From Candidatus Poribacteria bacterium (GTDB taxonomy: Bacteria > Poribacteria > WGA-4E > JAJDTR01): a stretch of DNA of 64,000 bases. The DNA is taken from contig JAPPIK010000001.1 in NCBI GenBank assembly GCA_028820655.1, forward strand, positions 62,001-126,000. The letters run 5' to 3'. The notes beneath the pieces were generated by a model that did not search any database, was not told where the DNA came from, and saw only the letters and a program-made list of their open reading frames with translations. A program made the translations under genes and the position numbers. Positions 19,299-28,142 of this stretch are shown one piece after another (the first letter of the stretch is position 1; each line of letters starts with the position of its first letter).

Positions 19299-19448
19299 TG
19301 AATGGCGCTCGAACTGTTGGGTTCAAAGGCGCGTTTCAGGAAGGAATCAGTTTTACCGCAGGCAAGAGAGAATGTAGAAACTGGGTTGTGAAGAAAAATA
19401 CCGTGTCCGGGCAATAGCTCTTTGCAACGGGATTCCTACTGCCGCCAG

Positions 19449-21008
19449 CTACGCCGACGCTTTCAAGCGCAACCCCCTAGAGATTACAACACGGTCAAGG
19501 AGGTCAAAAAGGAATTGTGACAGGAGGGCAAGAAGCGCGGCGGGAATGGCGCCCTGCAGAATGACGTCGGTAGCGTTTAGGTTGATTCCACTAAGGATGA
19601 GTTCACCGTACCCTCCTGCACCTATGAATCCGGCTAGGGTTGCGGTGCCGATGTTGATGATTGTGCTTGTTTTTACGCCGGCGAGGATTGACCGAGATGC
19701 CATCGGCAGGTAGACCTTTGTGAGTTGGGAACGTGGCTCAAGCCCGAGGGCGGCGGCGGATTCTCGAATCGGTGTGGGGATATCCTGCAGTCCGGCTGTC
19801 GTGTTGCGCACAATAGGAAGCAAACTGTATAGAAAGAGCGCAGTAATCGCGTTACGCATATTTGTGCCCAAAACGGGAATCAGAACGGCGAGCAGGACAA
19901 TCGAGGGGATGGTCTGAATGATGCCGGTCAACCCCAAGATGCATTGACTGAAAATGCCTGGCCGGCTCGCGCGTATTCCCAGCGGAATGCCGATAATGAC
20001 GGCAAGAAACATTGAGATTGCCACCAATGTCAGGTGTTCACCGGTTAGAGGGGCAATCTTAGAAATGAACTGCGAGAATCCCGATTTGACGTTCGCCGTT
20101 TGTACCTCAGTATCGCCCGATTCAGACTCTCGAAAATATAGGGCGGCGGCGCGTGTGTAGTCTTTCATACGTTCCGCTGCCACGTTGAGTTGAATCATTA
20201 GTGTTTCATCAATGGTTCCCTTTAGCGCGCCAATAGCGGCAACAGCTTTCGGATCGATGTCCAATCGGTGTAGGAAGACGGCGTTATACTTTGGAAAGAA
20301 CTCCAAATCGTCCTCCAGGACAGCCAGGTCGTATTCTCCCAACTTCGCGTCCGTGGAATATGCATCCATGAGATCTATATCGCCACTGTTCAGAGCAACG
20401 TATGTCAAAGCATGCTCCATTCCGCGAGGTCTCATCTTCAGGTCATAGTGCTTACTCAGAGGTTCCCAGCCATCCTTGCGATTCAGAAATTCATGTGTAA
20501 ATCCAAGTTTCAGATTCGGGTGGTGCCTCAAGTCGCTAATCTTCCGAATGTTGAGCGATTCCACCGTTTCACGGCGCATAGCGAACGCATATGTGTTGTT
20601 GAATCCGAGTTCACCGGTCATGCCGATACCATGTTCGGCAAGCGCCGCTCGCATCTGTTCCGATGTCAGGGACGTTTTCGATTTCAGGATTGTTTCCTGA
20701 ATTGTGCCGGTGTAGTCCGGATACATGGAGATGTCGCCATTGGTTAGCGCCCTCCATACGATGATGGTGCCACCCATACCTTGTTTGTGTTCGACGGAGA
20801 ACCCGGTATCTTCCAACAGGCGTTTCGCTATCTCGCCCAGAACGTATGACTCCGTAAATCTCTTGGAGCCGACCTGAATTTGTTGGGCGTCGACGGTCAA
20901 AGGAGTGACGATGAGCAGCACTGCAAGGCACTTCGCTTTAGGCAAATCCCTTGCGGTTTTCCAAACTCTTAAGAGCCGGTTTGAAAAAGTCGTAGCAAAG
21001 CAATTCAT
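19449..21008 (-). CDS. Fused substrate-binding protein / permease of osmoprotectant-type ABC transporter
   Basis: A ~519-residue fusion. The start ATG at 21008 has GGAA upstream; an in-frame GTG at 21068 is possible. A hydrophobic export segment (CLAVLLIVTPLTVDA) precedes an OpuAC/OsmF/EgtU-type binding domain with VGSKRFTESYVLGE, GGT and YPDYTGTIQETIL. The C-terminal ~220 residues are a six-TM permease with the EAA-type loop ESAAALGLEP. Known fusions in this family (OpuABC, EgtU) usually have the permease first; here the order is reversed. It follows the ATPase gene by 331 bases on the same strand. With egtD upstream, the ligand may be ergothioneine or hercynine; betaine or choline is the alternative. 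Confidence 0.85.
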   Translation of the reverse strand: MNCFATTFSNRLLRVWKTARDLPKAKCLAVLLIVTPLTVDAQQIQVGSKRFTESYVLGEIAKRLLEDTGFSVEHKQGMGGTIIVWRALTNGDISMYPDYTGTIQETILKSKTSLTSEQMRAALAEHGIGMTGELGFNNTYAFAMRRETVESLNIRKISDLRHHPNLKLGFTHEFLNRKDGWEPLSKHYDLKMRPRGMEHALTYVALNSGDIDLMDAYSTDAKLGEYDLAVLEDDLEFFPKYNAVFLHRLDIDPKAVAAIGALKGTIDETLMIQLNVAAERMKDYTRAAALYFRESESGDTEVQTANVKSGFSQFISKIAPLTGEHLTLVAISMFLAVIIGIPLGIRASRPGIFSQCILGLTGIIQTIPSIVLLAVLIPVLGTNMRNAITALFLYSLLPIVRNTTAGLQDIPTPIRESAAALGLEPRSQLTKVYLPMASRSILAGVKTSTIINIGTATLAGFIGAGGYGELILSGINLNATDVILQGAIPAALLALLSQFLFDLLDRVVISRGLRLKASA

Positions 21009-21339
21009 AAATTTCCGATTTGCTGCTTCCTGTCGCCCCTCTGGGGCTTTTAATGTGTGGCTAATCACCGTTCCTATACACCTTCAAGATCTCTATGGGA
21101 ATTCTATCGCATGGGAAGTGCTATCGCACTCGTTTGATCCTGTCCGGTTACTTGATCACTCGCTTTCCACTCACTTGATCCGCACCGGGGCCTACTAGGG
21201 GCAGGTGCATCGAATTCCATCTCAATTTTGGGGCCAAGGTACGTTTCAGGAAACATGATTGGATCCAAATTGACTATTCAAGCAAGTTCTAAACATAGGA
21301 GCCAGTTTAGTTGGAAAATAGAATTGGTAGAAAGTAGCT

Positions 21340-22074
21340 TCATAGTTGGACTAGGCTCCTCTGTGCCGAAATGAAATCTGAAATAAATTGATCTGACGGT
21401 CTATCTCGCAGGTCATCCAAGGTGCCTGCTTGGATGATCCGGCCCTCTTTTAGCACCACGATTTGATCTCCGAGGTAGGCGGCTTCCGCCATATCGTGGG
21501 TAACGAGCACGACGGTCTTGCCAAGGTTCTGAAAGATCTCTTTGAGTTCGGTTTGGAGCGAGGCGCGTACGACGGGGTCCAGCGCACCCAGCGGCTCATC
21601 CAAGAGAAGCACGTCCGGATTCAACACGAGCGCCCGCATCAAACTGACCCGCTGTCGCTGACCCCCCGATAGTTCCACGGGATAACGGCTTAAGGCGTCT
21701 TCGGGAAAACGGGTCAACTCGCAAAGTTCGCTCAGACGTTCACCCGTCTCGTCATCGGCAATGGCGAGATGCTTTGCCATTAGCGCTACGTTCTGGGACG
21801 CCGTAAGATGGGGAAACAAACCTCCGTCTTGGATGACGTAACCCATCCGCCGGCGCAACGCAAGGACATTGTTCCGCGAAACACGTTGCCCCTCAAATTC
21901 GACACCCCCCGATGTCGGTTCCAGCAGACCGTTCATTAGTCTCAGGATAGTGGATTTCCCACACCCGCTCGGCCCAATCAGCACCGTGGTCATGGCTGAT
22001 TCTATGGTCAACCTTGTGGGATAAAGCGCCGTCGTATCTCCGAAGCGCTTGCTAACATCGTTTAGTTGGATCAT
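21340..22074 (-). CDS. ABC transporter ATP-binding protein, ProV/OpuCA/EgtV-like
   Basis: A 244-residue ATPase. The start at 22074 (MIQLNDVSKRF) was chosen because its ATG overlaps the egtD stop in an ATGA arrangement, so translation is probably coupled; the longer frame only reads back inside egtD. Walker A is GPSGCGKST, then Q-loop VIQDGGLFPHLT, signature LSGGQRQRVSL, Walker B VLLLDEPLGALD and switch VTHD, all intact. No C-terminal CBS regulatory domains are present, unlike typical ProV. It should energise the fused binding protein/permease encoded downstream. Confidence 0.9.
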   Translation of the reverse strand: MIQLNDVSKRFGDTTALYPTRLTIESAMTTVLIGPSGCGKSTILRLMNGLLEPTSGGVEFEGQRVSRNNVLALRRRMGYVIQDGGLFPHLTASQNVALMAKHLAIADDETGERLSELCELTRFPEDALSRYPVELSGGQRQRVSLMRALVLNPDVLLLDEPLGALDPVVRASLQTELKEIFQNLGKTVVLVTHDMAEAAYLGDQIVVLKEGRIIQAGTLDDLRDRPSDQFISDFISAQRSLVQL

Positions 22075-23081
22075 ATTTCCCGCGGCTTTAATAAGGCAAC
22101 CGCAAACCATTTTTGCTTGTCGAGCCACTGGTTCTGAATTTCGAGGCCGGCAGCGCGGCATATTTCCGCAAAACTCTGAAAGGTGTACTTATGTGAATCT
22201 TCGGTGTGAATATACTCCCCCTGCTCGAAGCTAAACTCTCGCTGAAGATTGTTGATGTAAACGTACTGAGGACATTTACTAATTAAACGCATCTCAATAC
22301 GAGAGTGCTCTTGGACGAAAGGCGCAAAGTGATCGAATTCGGAGATTGAGAAGGTAGCGCCAAGTTCACGGTTAATTCGCGCCAGGAGGTTTTTGTTAAA
22401 CGCGGCGGTGACTCCGGCGGCATCGTTATATGCGGCTTCAAGGATATGGGACGCTTTCACCAAATCGAAACTAATCAACAATCGGTCTTTCGAGTCCATC
22501 CGTTTGCGAATCTTAGTCATAAACGAGACAGCTTCCGCGCGATTGAAGTTGCCGATATTGCTGCCTATGAAAAGAAATAGACGAGGTTCTTTCGGGGCGG
22601 GAATAATCGGGAGGGCGTCGGCATACTCGGCGGCGATTGCCGTAATCGAGAGTTCATCGATTTGGCCGAGCAAGGCGTGCGAAGAGGCTTTCAAGAAACT
22701 GGAAGAAATATCAACGGGAATATAGTGTAGATGCTTTTGGCGCTTCAACGCTGCGTTGATTAATAGGCGGGTTTTTATGGAATTGCCGCTGCCAAATTCC
22801 ACGATCGCCAGTTCATGGCCCAAGGCGTCGATAATGTCGGTGGAATTATCTTCGAAAATCTTCTGCTCAGTGCGTGTAAGGTAATACTCCGGCAACTCGC
22901 ATATCTGCTCGAATAACTTGGATCCAGCCAAATCATAGAAATATCGACAGGGAAGAGTCTTCTGCTGCTTGGATAGCCCGTCAACCACCGCTTGTGAAAA
23001 TGCCCGTTCTTCATGACTCCTTGGCAACTCGATTAGATTAAGGTGCGGGGTTGGCCAATGTTGAACTTGCAACTCCTCCAA
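22071..23081 (-). CDS. egtD: L-histidine N-alpha-methyltransferase EgtD
   Basis: A 336-residue SAM-dependent methyltransferase of the EgtD family, normal length. It trimethylates L-histidine to hercynine, the first step of ergothioneine synthesis. Visible are the SAM motif EFGSGNSIKT (95-104), the SNIGN turn with N178, AYNDAAGVTAAFN with Y218, RIEMRL with M264 and HTEDSHK with E294 and S296. By alignment with mycobacterial EgtD from memory, M264 and E294 match the two residues that set histidine selectivity. The start is TTG, with GAGGAG upstream. No egtB is in the window. It overlaps the ABC ATPase start by 4 bases, which ties it to a transporter. Confidence 0.9.
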   Translation of the reverse strand: MEELQVQHWPTPHLNLIELPRSHEERAFSQAVVDGLSKQQKTLPCRYFYDLAGSKLFEQICELPEYYLTRTEQKIFEDNSTDIIDALGHELAIVEFGSGNSIKTRLLINAALKRQKHLHYIPVDISSSFLKASSHALLGQIDELSITAIAAEYADALPIIPAPKEPRLFLFIGSNIGNFNRAEAVSFMTKIRKRMDSKDRLLISFDLVKASHILEAAYNDAAGVTAAFNKNLLARINRELGATFSISEFDHFAPFVQEHSRIEMRLISKCPQYVYINNLQREFSFEQGEYIHTEDSHKYTFQSFAEICRAAGLEIQNQWLDKQKWFAVALLKPREI

Positions 23082-23334
23082 ATCATATCTCCTCAGTTGC
23101 TCGGATTGAGGGAATCACGACGATAGGTATCCTCTCTGCACCGCGTTTCCCGTGACGTAGGCGTATTATATGATTGCTCGTTCGGTTGAGTCAAGCCAAA
23201 TTCCGATTGCGTCTAACCTTCTCATACGTCAAACGCTAAAGCGGCAAGGGAGCAAATAATTTCATTTTGTTCACAGAATCCACGCGGGTTATAGTACTGA
23301 TTTATCGGCGGTGCAACATTCCGGAGAGTCTACT

Positions 23335-25392
23335 ATGAAAGATGAGAATAAATCTCAAACATTGGACCGTGGAACCGGTCTGATTGATCTTGACCCATGG
23401 CTGGAGCCATTCGCGGACAAATTGCGAGAGCGCTTTGCCCACTACGAACGCTTGAGAAGTCGTATAGATGGCGAGGACAGTGATGGAATAATGGGGCAGA
23501 TTAGCTTAGGGCACCGCTATTTGGGATTCAATCGCGGCGAGATGGATGGGCAGAGCGGTGTTTGGTACCGTGAGTGGGCTCCGGGTGCGGATTACTTGGC
23601 ATTGATAGGTGAATTCAACGATTGGAATAGAGACGCCAATCCGCTAGTGAGGGATGAGCACGGCGTCTGGCAGATCTTCTTGCCCGATTCTTGTTATGGT
23701 GATCGATTGACTCATAAGAGCACGGTAAAAGTCTATATCGGTTCAGGCGATGGCGGGCTTGATCGAATCCCCGCTTTTATACGACGTACCATTCAGGTGC
23801 ACGGCACCCCGATTTTCACCGGACAGTATTGGGATCCGCCCGAGACATACAAATGGAAGAATACAGCGCCAATTTCATCGCGAGGATTGTGCGTGTACGA
23901 AGCGCATGTCGGTATGGCGCAAGAGGATGCAAGAATCGGAACATTCCAAGAATTCTCGGTGAATATCCTGCCGCGCATCGTCAATCTCGGGTACAACGCT
24001 CTTCAGTTGATGGCTGTGATGGAGCATCCCTACTACGGGAGTTTTGGCTACCATGTAAGCAATTTTTTCGCCGTGTCCAGCCGGTTTGGCACTCCCGAAG
24101 AACTCAAGGAGTTGATAGATACCGCACACGGCTTGGGCATATTGGTTATAATGGATCTCGTGCACAGCCATTCGGTGAAGAACATGGAGGAGGGGTTGAA
24201 TCGTTTCGATGGCACCGATTCTCAGTATTTCCACGCAGGGAAAAGAGGACGGCATCCCACGTGGGATTCGCTCTGCTTTGATTACGCGAAGTACGAGGTA
24301 CAACAGTTTTTACTCAGTAACGTCCGTTTTTGGTTGGAGGAGTATCGGTTTGACGGTTTTCGATTCGATGGCGTGACCAGCATGTTGTATATGGATCATG
24401 GAAGTAAAGCATTCTCAAGTTATGAGGACTACTTTGATGGCAATGTGGACAAGGATGCATTGGCCTATCTAATGCTTGCCAACGAGGTGGCACATAGGGT
24501 CAACAGTCGGGTGATTACGATCGCCGAAGATTCCAGCGGGATGGCGGGATTAGCGCGCCCGGTAAAGGAGGGTGGATTAGGGTTTGATTATCGACTGGCA
24601 ATGGGGATACCCGACTATTGGATAAAATTGCTCGTCAGACAAAGAGATGAACAGTGGAACATGTCGGAGATTTATCACATTCTTCTGAACCGCCGAGTGC
24701 ACGAAAAGCACATCGGTTATGCGGAAAGCCACGATCAAGCGCTGGTAGGCGGTAAGACGATCGCGTTCCGGCTAATGGACAAAGAGATGTACTGGAACAT
24801 GAGCGCGTCTACACCCAGCCTAGTAATAGATCGAGGGATTGCGTTGCATAAAATGATTCGCCTCATTACGTTTACTTTGGGCGGGCAAGGTTACTTAAAT
24901 TTCATGGGAAATGAATTTGGTCACCCGGAATGGATCGATTTTCCTCGACCGGAAAACGACTATTCGCATCATTATGCGCGCCGGCAGTGGAGTTTGGTCG
25001 ACGACAAAGAATTGCGATACAAAGGGTTGAACGCCTTCGATCAAGAGATGCAAAGCCTCGATCTCCGTTACAATCTGCTGGAGGATCCCCTTATCGAATC
25101 CCTTATGTTTCATGAGGCAAAGAAGCTGTTGGTTTACCGTCGAGGTGATTTGGTGTTTGCCTATAACTTTCATCCCCGTGAGTCATACGCGGATCTGCGG
25201 TTGCCGGTGCCGGATCCATGCGACTATCAACTGGCTCTGAACTCGGATAATGAGGTCTTCGAAGGATATGGCGTAGTCGATGAGGGCATAATATATCCCA
25301 ATCAGGGTGTTCCTTTCCATGGTCGAAATCAGTCCATTCAACTATATCTTCCTGCTCGCACCGCCCAGGTGTTGGCACCCATTCGAGAATGA
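23335..25392 (+). CDS. glgB: 1,4-alpha-glucan branching enzyme, eukaryotic-like GH13_8 type
   Basis: A 685-residue branching enzyme that makes alpha-1,6 branches in glycogen. ATG at 23335 is preceded by GGAGAG. It has an N-terminal CBM48-like domain (GEFNDWNRDANPL, ~residues 88-100), then the GH13 barrel with D345 (DGFRFDGVTSM), E398 (TIAEDSSGM) and D467 (YAESHDQALVG), and a C-terminal all-beta domain. Long blocks such as FMGNEFGHPEW and YHVSNFFAVSSR read like animal and plant GBE1 rather than E. coli GlgB, so it belongs to the GH13_8 group. It is divergent from egtD and convergent with a glycogen-synthase-like gene. Confidence 0.93.
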   Translation: MKDENKSQTLDRGTGLIDLDPWLEPFADKLRERFAHYERLRSRIDGEDSDGIMGQISLGHRYLGFNRGEMDGQSGVWYREWAPGADYLALIGEFNDWNRDANPLVRDEHGVWQIFLPDSCYGDRLTHKSTVKVYIGSGDGGLDRIPAFIRRTIQVHGTPIFTGQYWDPPETYKWKNTAPISSRGLCVYEAHVGMAQEDARIGTFQEFSVNILPRIVNLGYNALQLMAVMEHPYYGSFGYHVSNFFAVSSRFGTPEELKELIDTAHGLGILVIMDLVHSHSVKNMEEGLNRFDGTDSQYFHAGKRGRHPTWDSLCFDYAKYEVQQFLLSNVRFWLEEYRFDGFRFDGVTSMLYMDHGSKAFSSYEDYFDGNVDKDALAYLMLANEVAHRVNSRVITIAEDSSGMAGLARPVKEGGLGFDYRLAMGIPDYWIKLLVRQRDEQWNMSEIYHILLNRRVHEKHIGYAESHDQALVGGKTIAFRLMDKEMYWNMSASTPSLVIDRGIALHKMIRLITFTLGGQGYLNFMGNEFGHPEWIDFPRPENDYSHHYARRQWSLVDDKELRYKGLNAFDQEMQSLDLRYNLLEDPLIESLMFHEAKKLLVYRRGDLVFAYNFHPRESYADLRLPVPDPCDYQLALNSDNEVFEGYGVVDEGIIYPNQGVPFHGRNQSIQLYLPARTAQVLAPIRE

Positions 25393-25425
25393 TGAGTGAT
25401 GGGGCCAAATTCGATGCGTCCAAGT

Positions 25426-27189
25426 TCAGGCTTTGTGCCGATTGAGTGCATGCCTCAAACCGGGAAGAAAATAGTTTTCGACTACGGTCTCCCAGCTCAT
25501 CTTTTCGGCGATTTCGTAGCCTTGGCGAATCATCTCTTCAGTTTCGCGCTCATCGCACGGCAGGCGTGCCACCAGTTTTTCCGCAATCTCCCAACTGTTC
25601 TCCGCTTCAATCTGTTCTCGTTCGGCGGCGCCTATTGCCAACAAGCCGTCTAGCGAATCCGGTACGTGATTCAGATGGGTATAGTCGGCAACTATGACGT
25701 TCGGTACATCCGCTCCATCAGTTGCGTGCCGGACGAAGCCGCAACAACCGCAGGCATTGCTCAATACGCAAATCGCGCCGAAACTTAGCGGCTCCACCTG
25801 CGCTATACCAAAGGGTTCATAGATAGATTGTCCGAATTCGGCATCAGTTCCCTTTCGGATGTCCATGAAATCCATATTTTTAGGCATCATCACTCCGCAG
25901 CGTTCTCTAGTCCAACCGAACTGATTGACAAAAACAACCTTTATTGCAGTCGAATCGGAATTGAATGAGGTGACTCCGTTGTTCAATTCAATTTCGCCTC
26001 CGACCAAGTCCGGAGCACCCATTCGATGATGCAGGGGCCAGCCGTATTCCGCTTCCATACAGTGGGCGTCTTCGCTCGATCTGCCATTGCCAATTTCGGA
26101 GGATAGAATAATCATAACCGCAGTTTTTCCTCTTGATGCAAGAAGACGATCCATGTGCCGCAGCAACTGCAAATCGCGCCATAACCCTTTGCTTCTCACC
26201 AGCCGTGCGACGTGAGTAAACACATAGTCAGGGTTGAAATCAAGTAGGTTTTCGACGTATTTTTGCAGGCGTTTCTTGGATTCCAACTTCTCGGAAAGAT
26301 TCAGGCGAATACTAGGAATCCCATTATAAACAAGATTAATATTTGCTTTGAAAAAAGGTTGGGCTAAGAAGCGAAGTTCGCACATGACGAGATCGCTCAC
26401 CGAAAAAATAGCGTCACAAAGGTGTGCCTTGTCTATAAGTGCATGTTTGTGATACCAAGACTGATCACCAAACACATCTTGAATTGATTTGCCTTTGTTC
26501 AACCCAGACTCAAGGGCGTTGTAAAACCTTGTGTCGTGCCCTGGGTGGTTCTCAATGATTGGCCTAACGGTTGCGACTTCATGAGCATAGAATATTGTCC
26601 GCATGCTAGGCCCTCCATCAAGCATCGCCTTGAGGGCCAGAGGCATACCCATGAATTCGTGTGCGACTATGAAACAGGGTGATTCGGGGTTTCCCTCGAT
26701 TAGGGTATGCAAGGCGTAATATCCCGGTTCCGCGAGCCGAACGTATTCCTCATATTCCCAATTGCCCTCGTAACGCTCGGATTCGATGGAAAAGCGCTCG
26801 AAGAGGCGTAACTTGAACGAGTTCAACTGTTCAAGGGAGAATGAGGACACATCAACCAAAATTTCCTCCGGGTGAATGGTAACGCCGTTTTCATCGTCCG
26901 CAAGGCGGCGTTTGCCATAGACGAGGTCTACCTCATAGGTTTTCTCAATAATTTGGAGTGCATCTGCATGAGGAGTTTTGCGGATTCCTAGAGAAGAGGA
27001 ATATAGCACTTCACCGCCTTCTCCCAAACAGTCATGTTTGCGTGCACCAGATTCATGAAGAGGGCCGATGAGAAATGTCCTTTCAATGTTTCTGTTGTAC
27101 TGACGTGTCGTGAGAAGGCCTTGTAAAACAGCGCCAATTCCTCCGATTTTCTGAATCGCTTCATGGGTCACGTGGGCGACAATGCTCAA
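25426..27189 (-). CDS. Glycogen-synthase-like glycosyltransferase (GT-B fold)
   Basis: A 587-residue GT-B enzyme. The N-terminus has HEAIQKIGGIGAVL, matching the KxGG(L/I) donor/acceptor loop of glycogen and starch synthases. The C-terminal half has SIYEPFGIAQVEP, the E-x7-E nucleotide-sugar signature, followed by a glycine/cysteine-rich loop. Its length and layout lie between GT3 and GT5 synthases; a GT4-type enzyme is the alternative. The start is TTG, with GAGGT shortly upstream. It ends 33 bases from the end of glgB on the other strand, so glycogen synthesis is the likely setting although the pair is convergent. Confidence 0.78.
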   Translation of the reverse strand: MSIVAHVTHEAIQKIGGIGAVLQGLLTTRQYNRNIERTFLIGPLHESGARKHDCLGEGGEVLYSSSLGIRKTPHADALQIIEKTYEVDLVYGKRRLADDENGVTIHPEEILVDVSSFSLEQLNSFKLRLFERFSIESERYEGNWEYEEYVRLAEPGYYALHTLIEGNPESPCFIVAHEFMGMPLALKAMLDGGPSMRTIFYAHEVATVRPIIENHPGHDTRFYNALESGLNKGKSIQDVFGDQSWYHKHALIDKAHLCDAIFSVSDLVMCELRFLAQPFFKANINLVYNGIPSIRLNLSEKLESKKRLQKYVENLLDFNPDYVFTHVARLVRSKGLWRDLQLLRHMDRLLASRGKTAVMIILSSEIGNGRSSEDAHCMEAEYGWPLHHRMGAPDLVGGEIELNNGVTSFNSDSTAIKVVFVNQFGWTRERCGVMMPKNMDFMDIRKGTDAEFGQSIYEPFGIAQVEPLSFGAICVLSNACGCCGFVRHATDGADVPNVIVADYTHLNHVPDSLDGLLAIGAAEREQIEAENSWEIAEKLVARLPCDERETEEMIRQGYEIAEKMSWETVVENYFLPGLRHALNRHKA

Positions 27190-27377
27190 GATTTACCTCG
27201 AGATTCACTGGGTTTGATGATAAGTCGAATGCCCGATAGTCTGTGGATGAATAAACTGGAACGTGGGCCCTGTCATCTCTAAAGGGCGACCGGGGGAGTT
27301 AAAACGATAGTATCTTGGTTCATTCTCGCTTTAGCATTTCCAAGACGTTTGTCAATGGCACCCGACCGAAAGAGTAA

Positions 27378-27923
27378 TTATGTCAGTTCACCACCATACC
27401 TGGCAGGCTTACGCTCTTTCGCTTGGTTATTGCATCGTTGGACGACCCAAGTCCATCCGTGATTCTTGGAGACTTCTGTATTTTCCCGGTAATTTCCCGA
27501 TGTATATTCCGCGACAACTTTTCTCCAAAACTCGCCTGCGGCTTTGTTTGATGGGGCTTAACTGACTTCCCAGTTGCCACTAAGTTGATCGAATTGGTAT
27601 CGGGCGACATATGTGCCAATTCCTATACGTCTGAATTCATGTAGAATGGGGAATTCAGCCATATTGAAATCCGCAAGTGTGTTGACGCCAACGTCGTCAA
27701 TAAGCACGAACCCGGCGAGACGACAATCTACTCTCAGAACAAAGGCACATTCATCATCATCGTTCCAAGATCTAGATAGATCGCCGAATGCATACCCTTC
27801 GAGTAGGCCATTATCCTGACAATTCCAACCTGTAACTGTTGGCAAGTCATAACAATAGACTCGGAATAAATTGTTGACTACAGGCAGGTCCTTATTTTGA
27901 CCATCTAACATTTCGATTTTCAT
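27378..27923 (-). pseudogene. GNAT acetyltransferase interrupted by an in-frame TAA
   Basis: The frame runs from ATG at 27923 and hits TAA at 27560-27558 after 121 codons, right after GNWEVS. Reading on in the same frame gives APSNKAAGEFWRKVVAEYT, then GWTWVVQR, to a TAA at 27380-27378. That is the expected end of a ~180-residue GNAT enzyme: FRRIGIG (acetyl-CoA loop), WEV, NKAAxxFW. A single C-to-T change from CAA (Gln) explains the stop. The downstream half is still clean, so the mutation looks recent, or the base call is wrong. Substrate unknown. Confidence 0.8.
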
Positions 27924-28142
27924 GTCGACTGTTTAATGCCAACTCTCTCGCGTTGACGGTTCAATCGCTACTGTAATTTATGCAGTCCTGTAGGTGCGGT
28001 GTCCAGCCGCACCTATCGAAATTTGTGTAAAAGGGAATGGAATTGACTAGAGATGAGAACCAGAAATCGAGTCTATGGCAACAACTCGGTATCGGCGGGA
28101 CGGGAAGTTTTGGCGCGAGAGGGTAAGGGGCGAAACCCTGTT

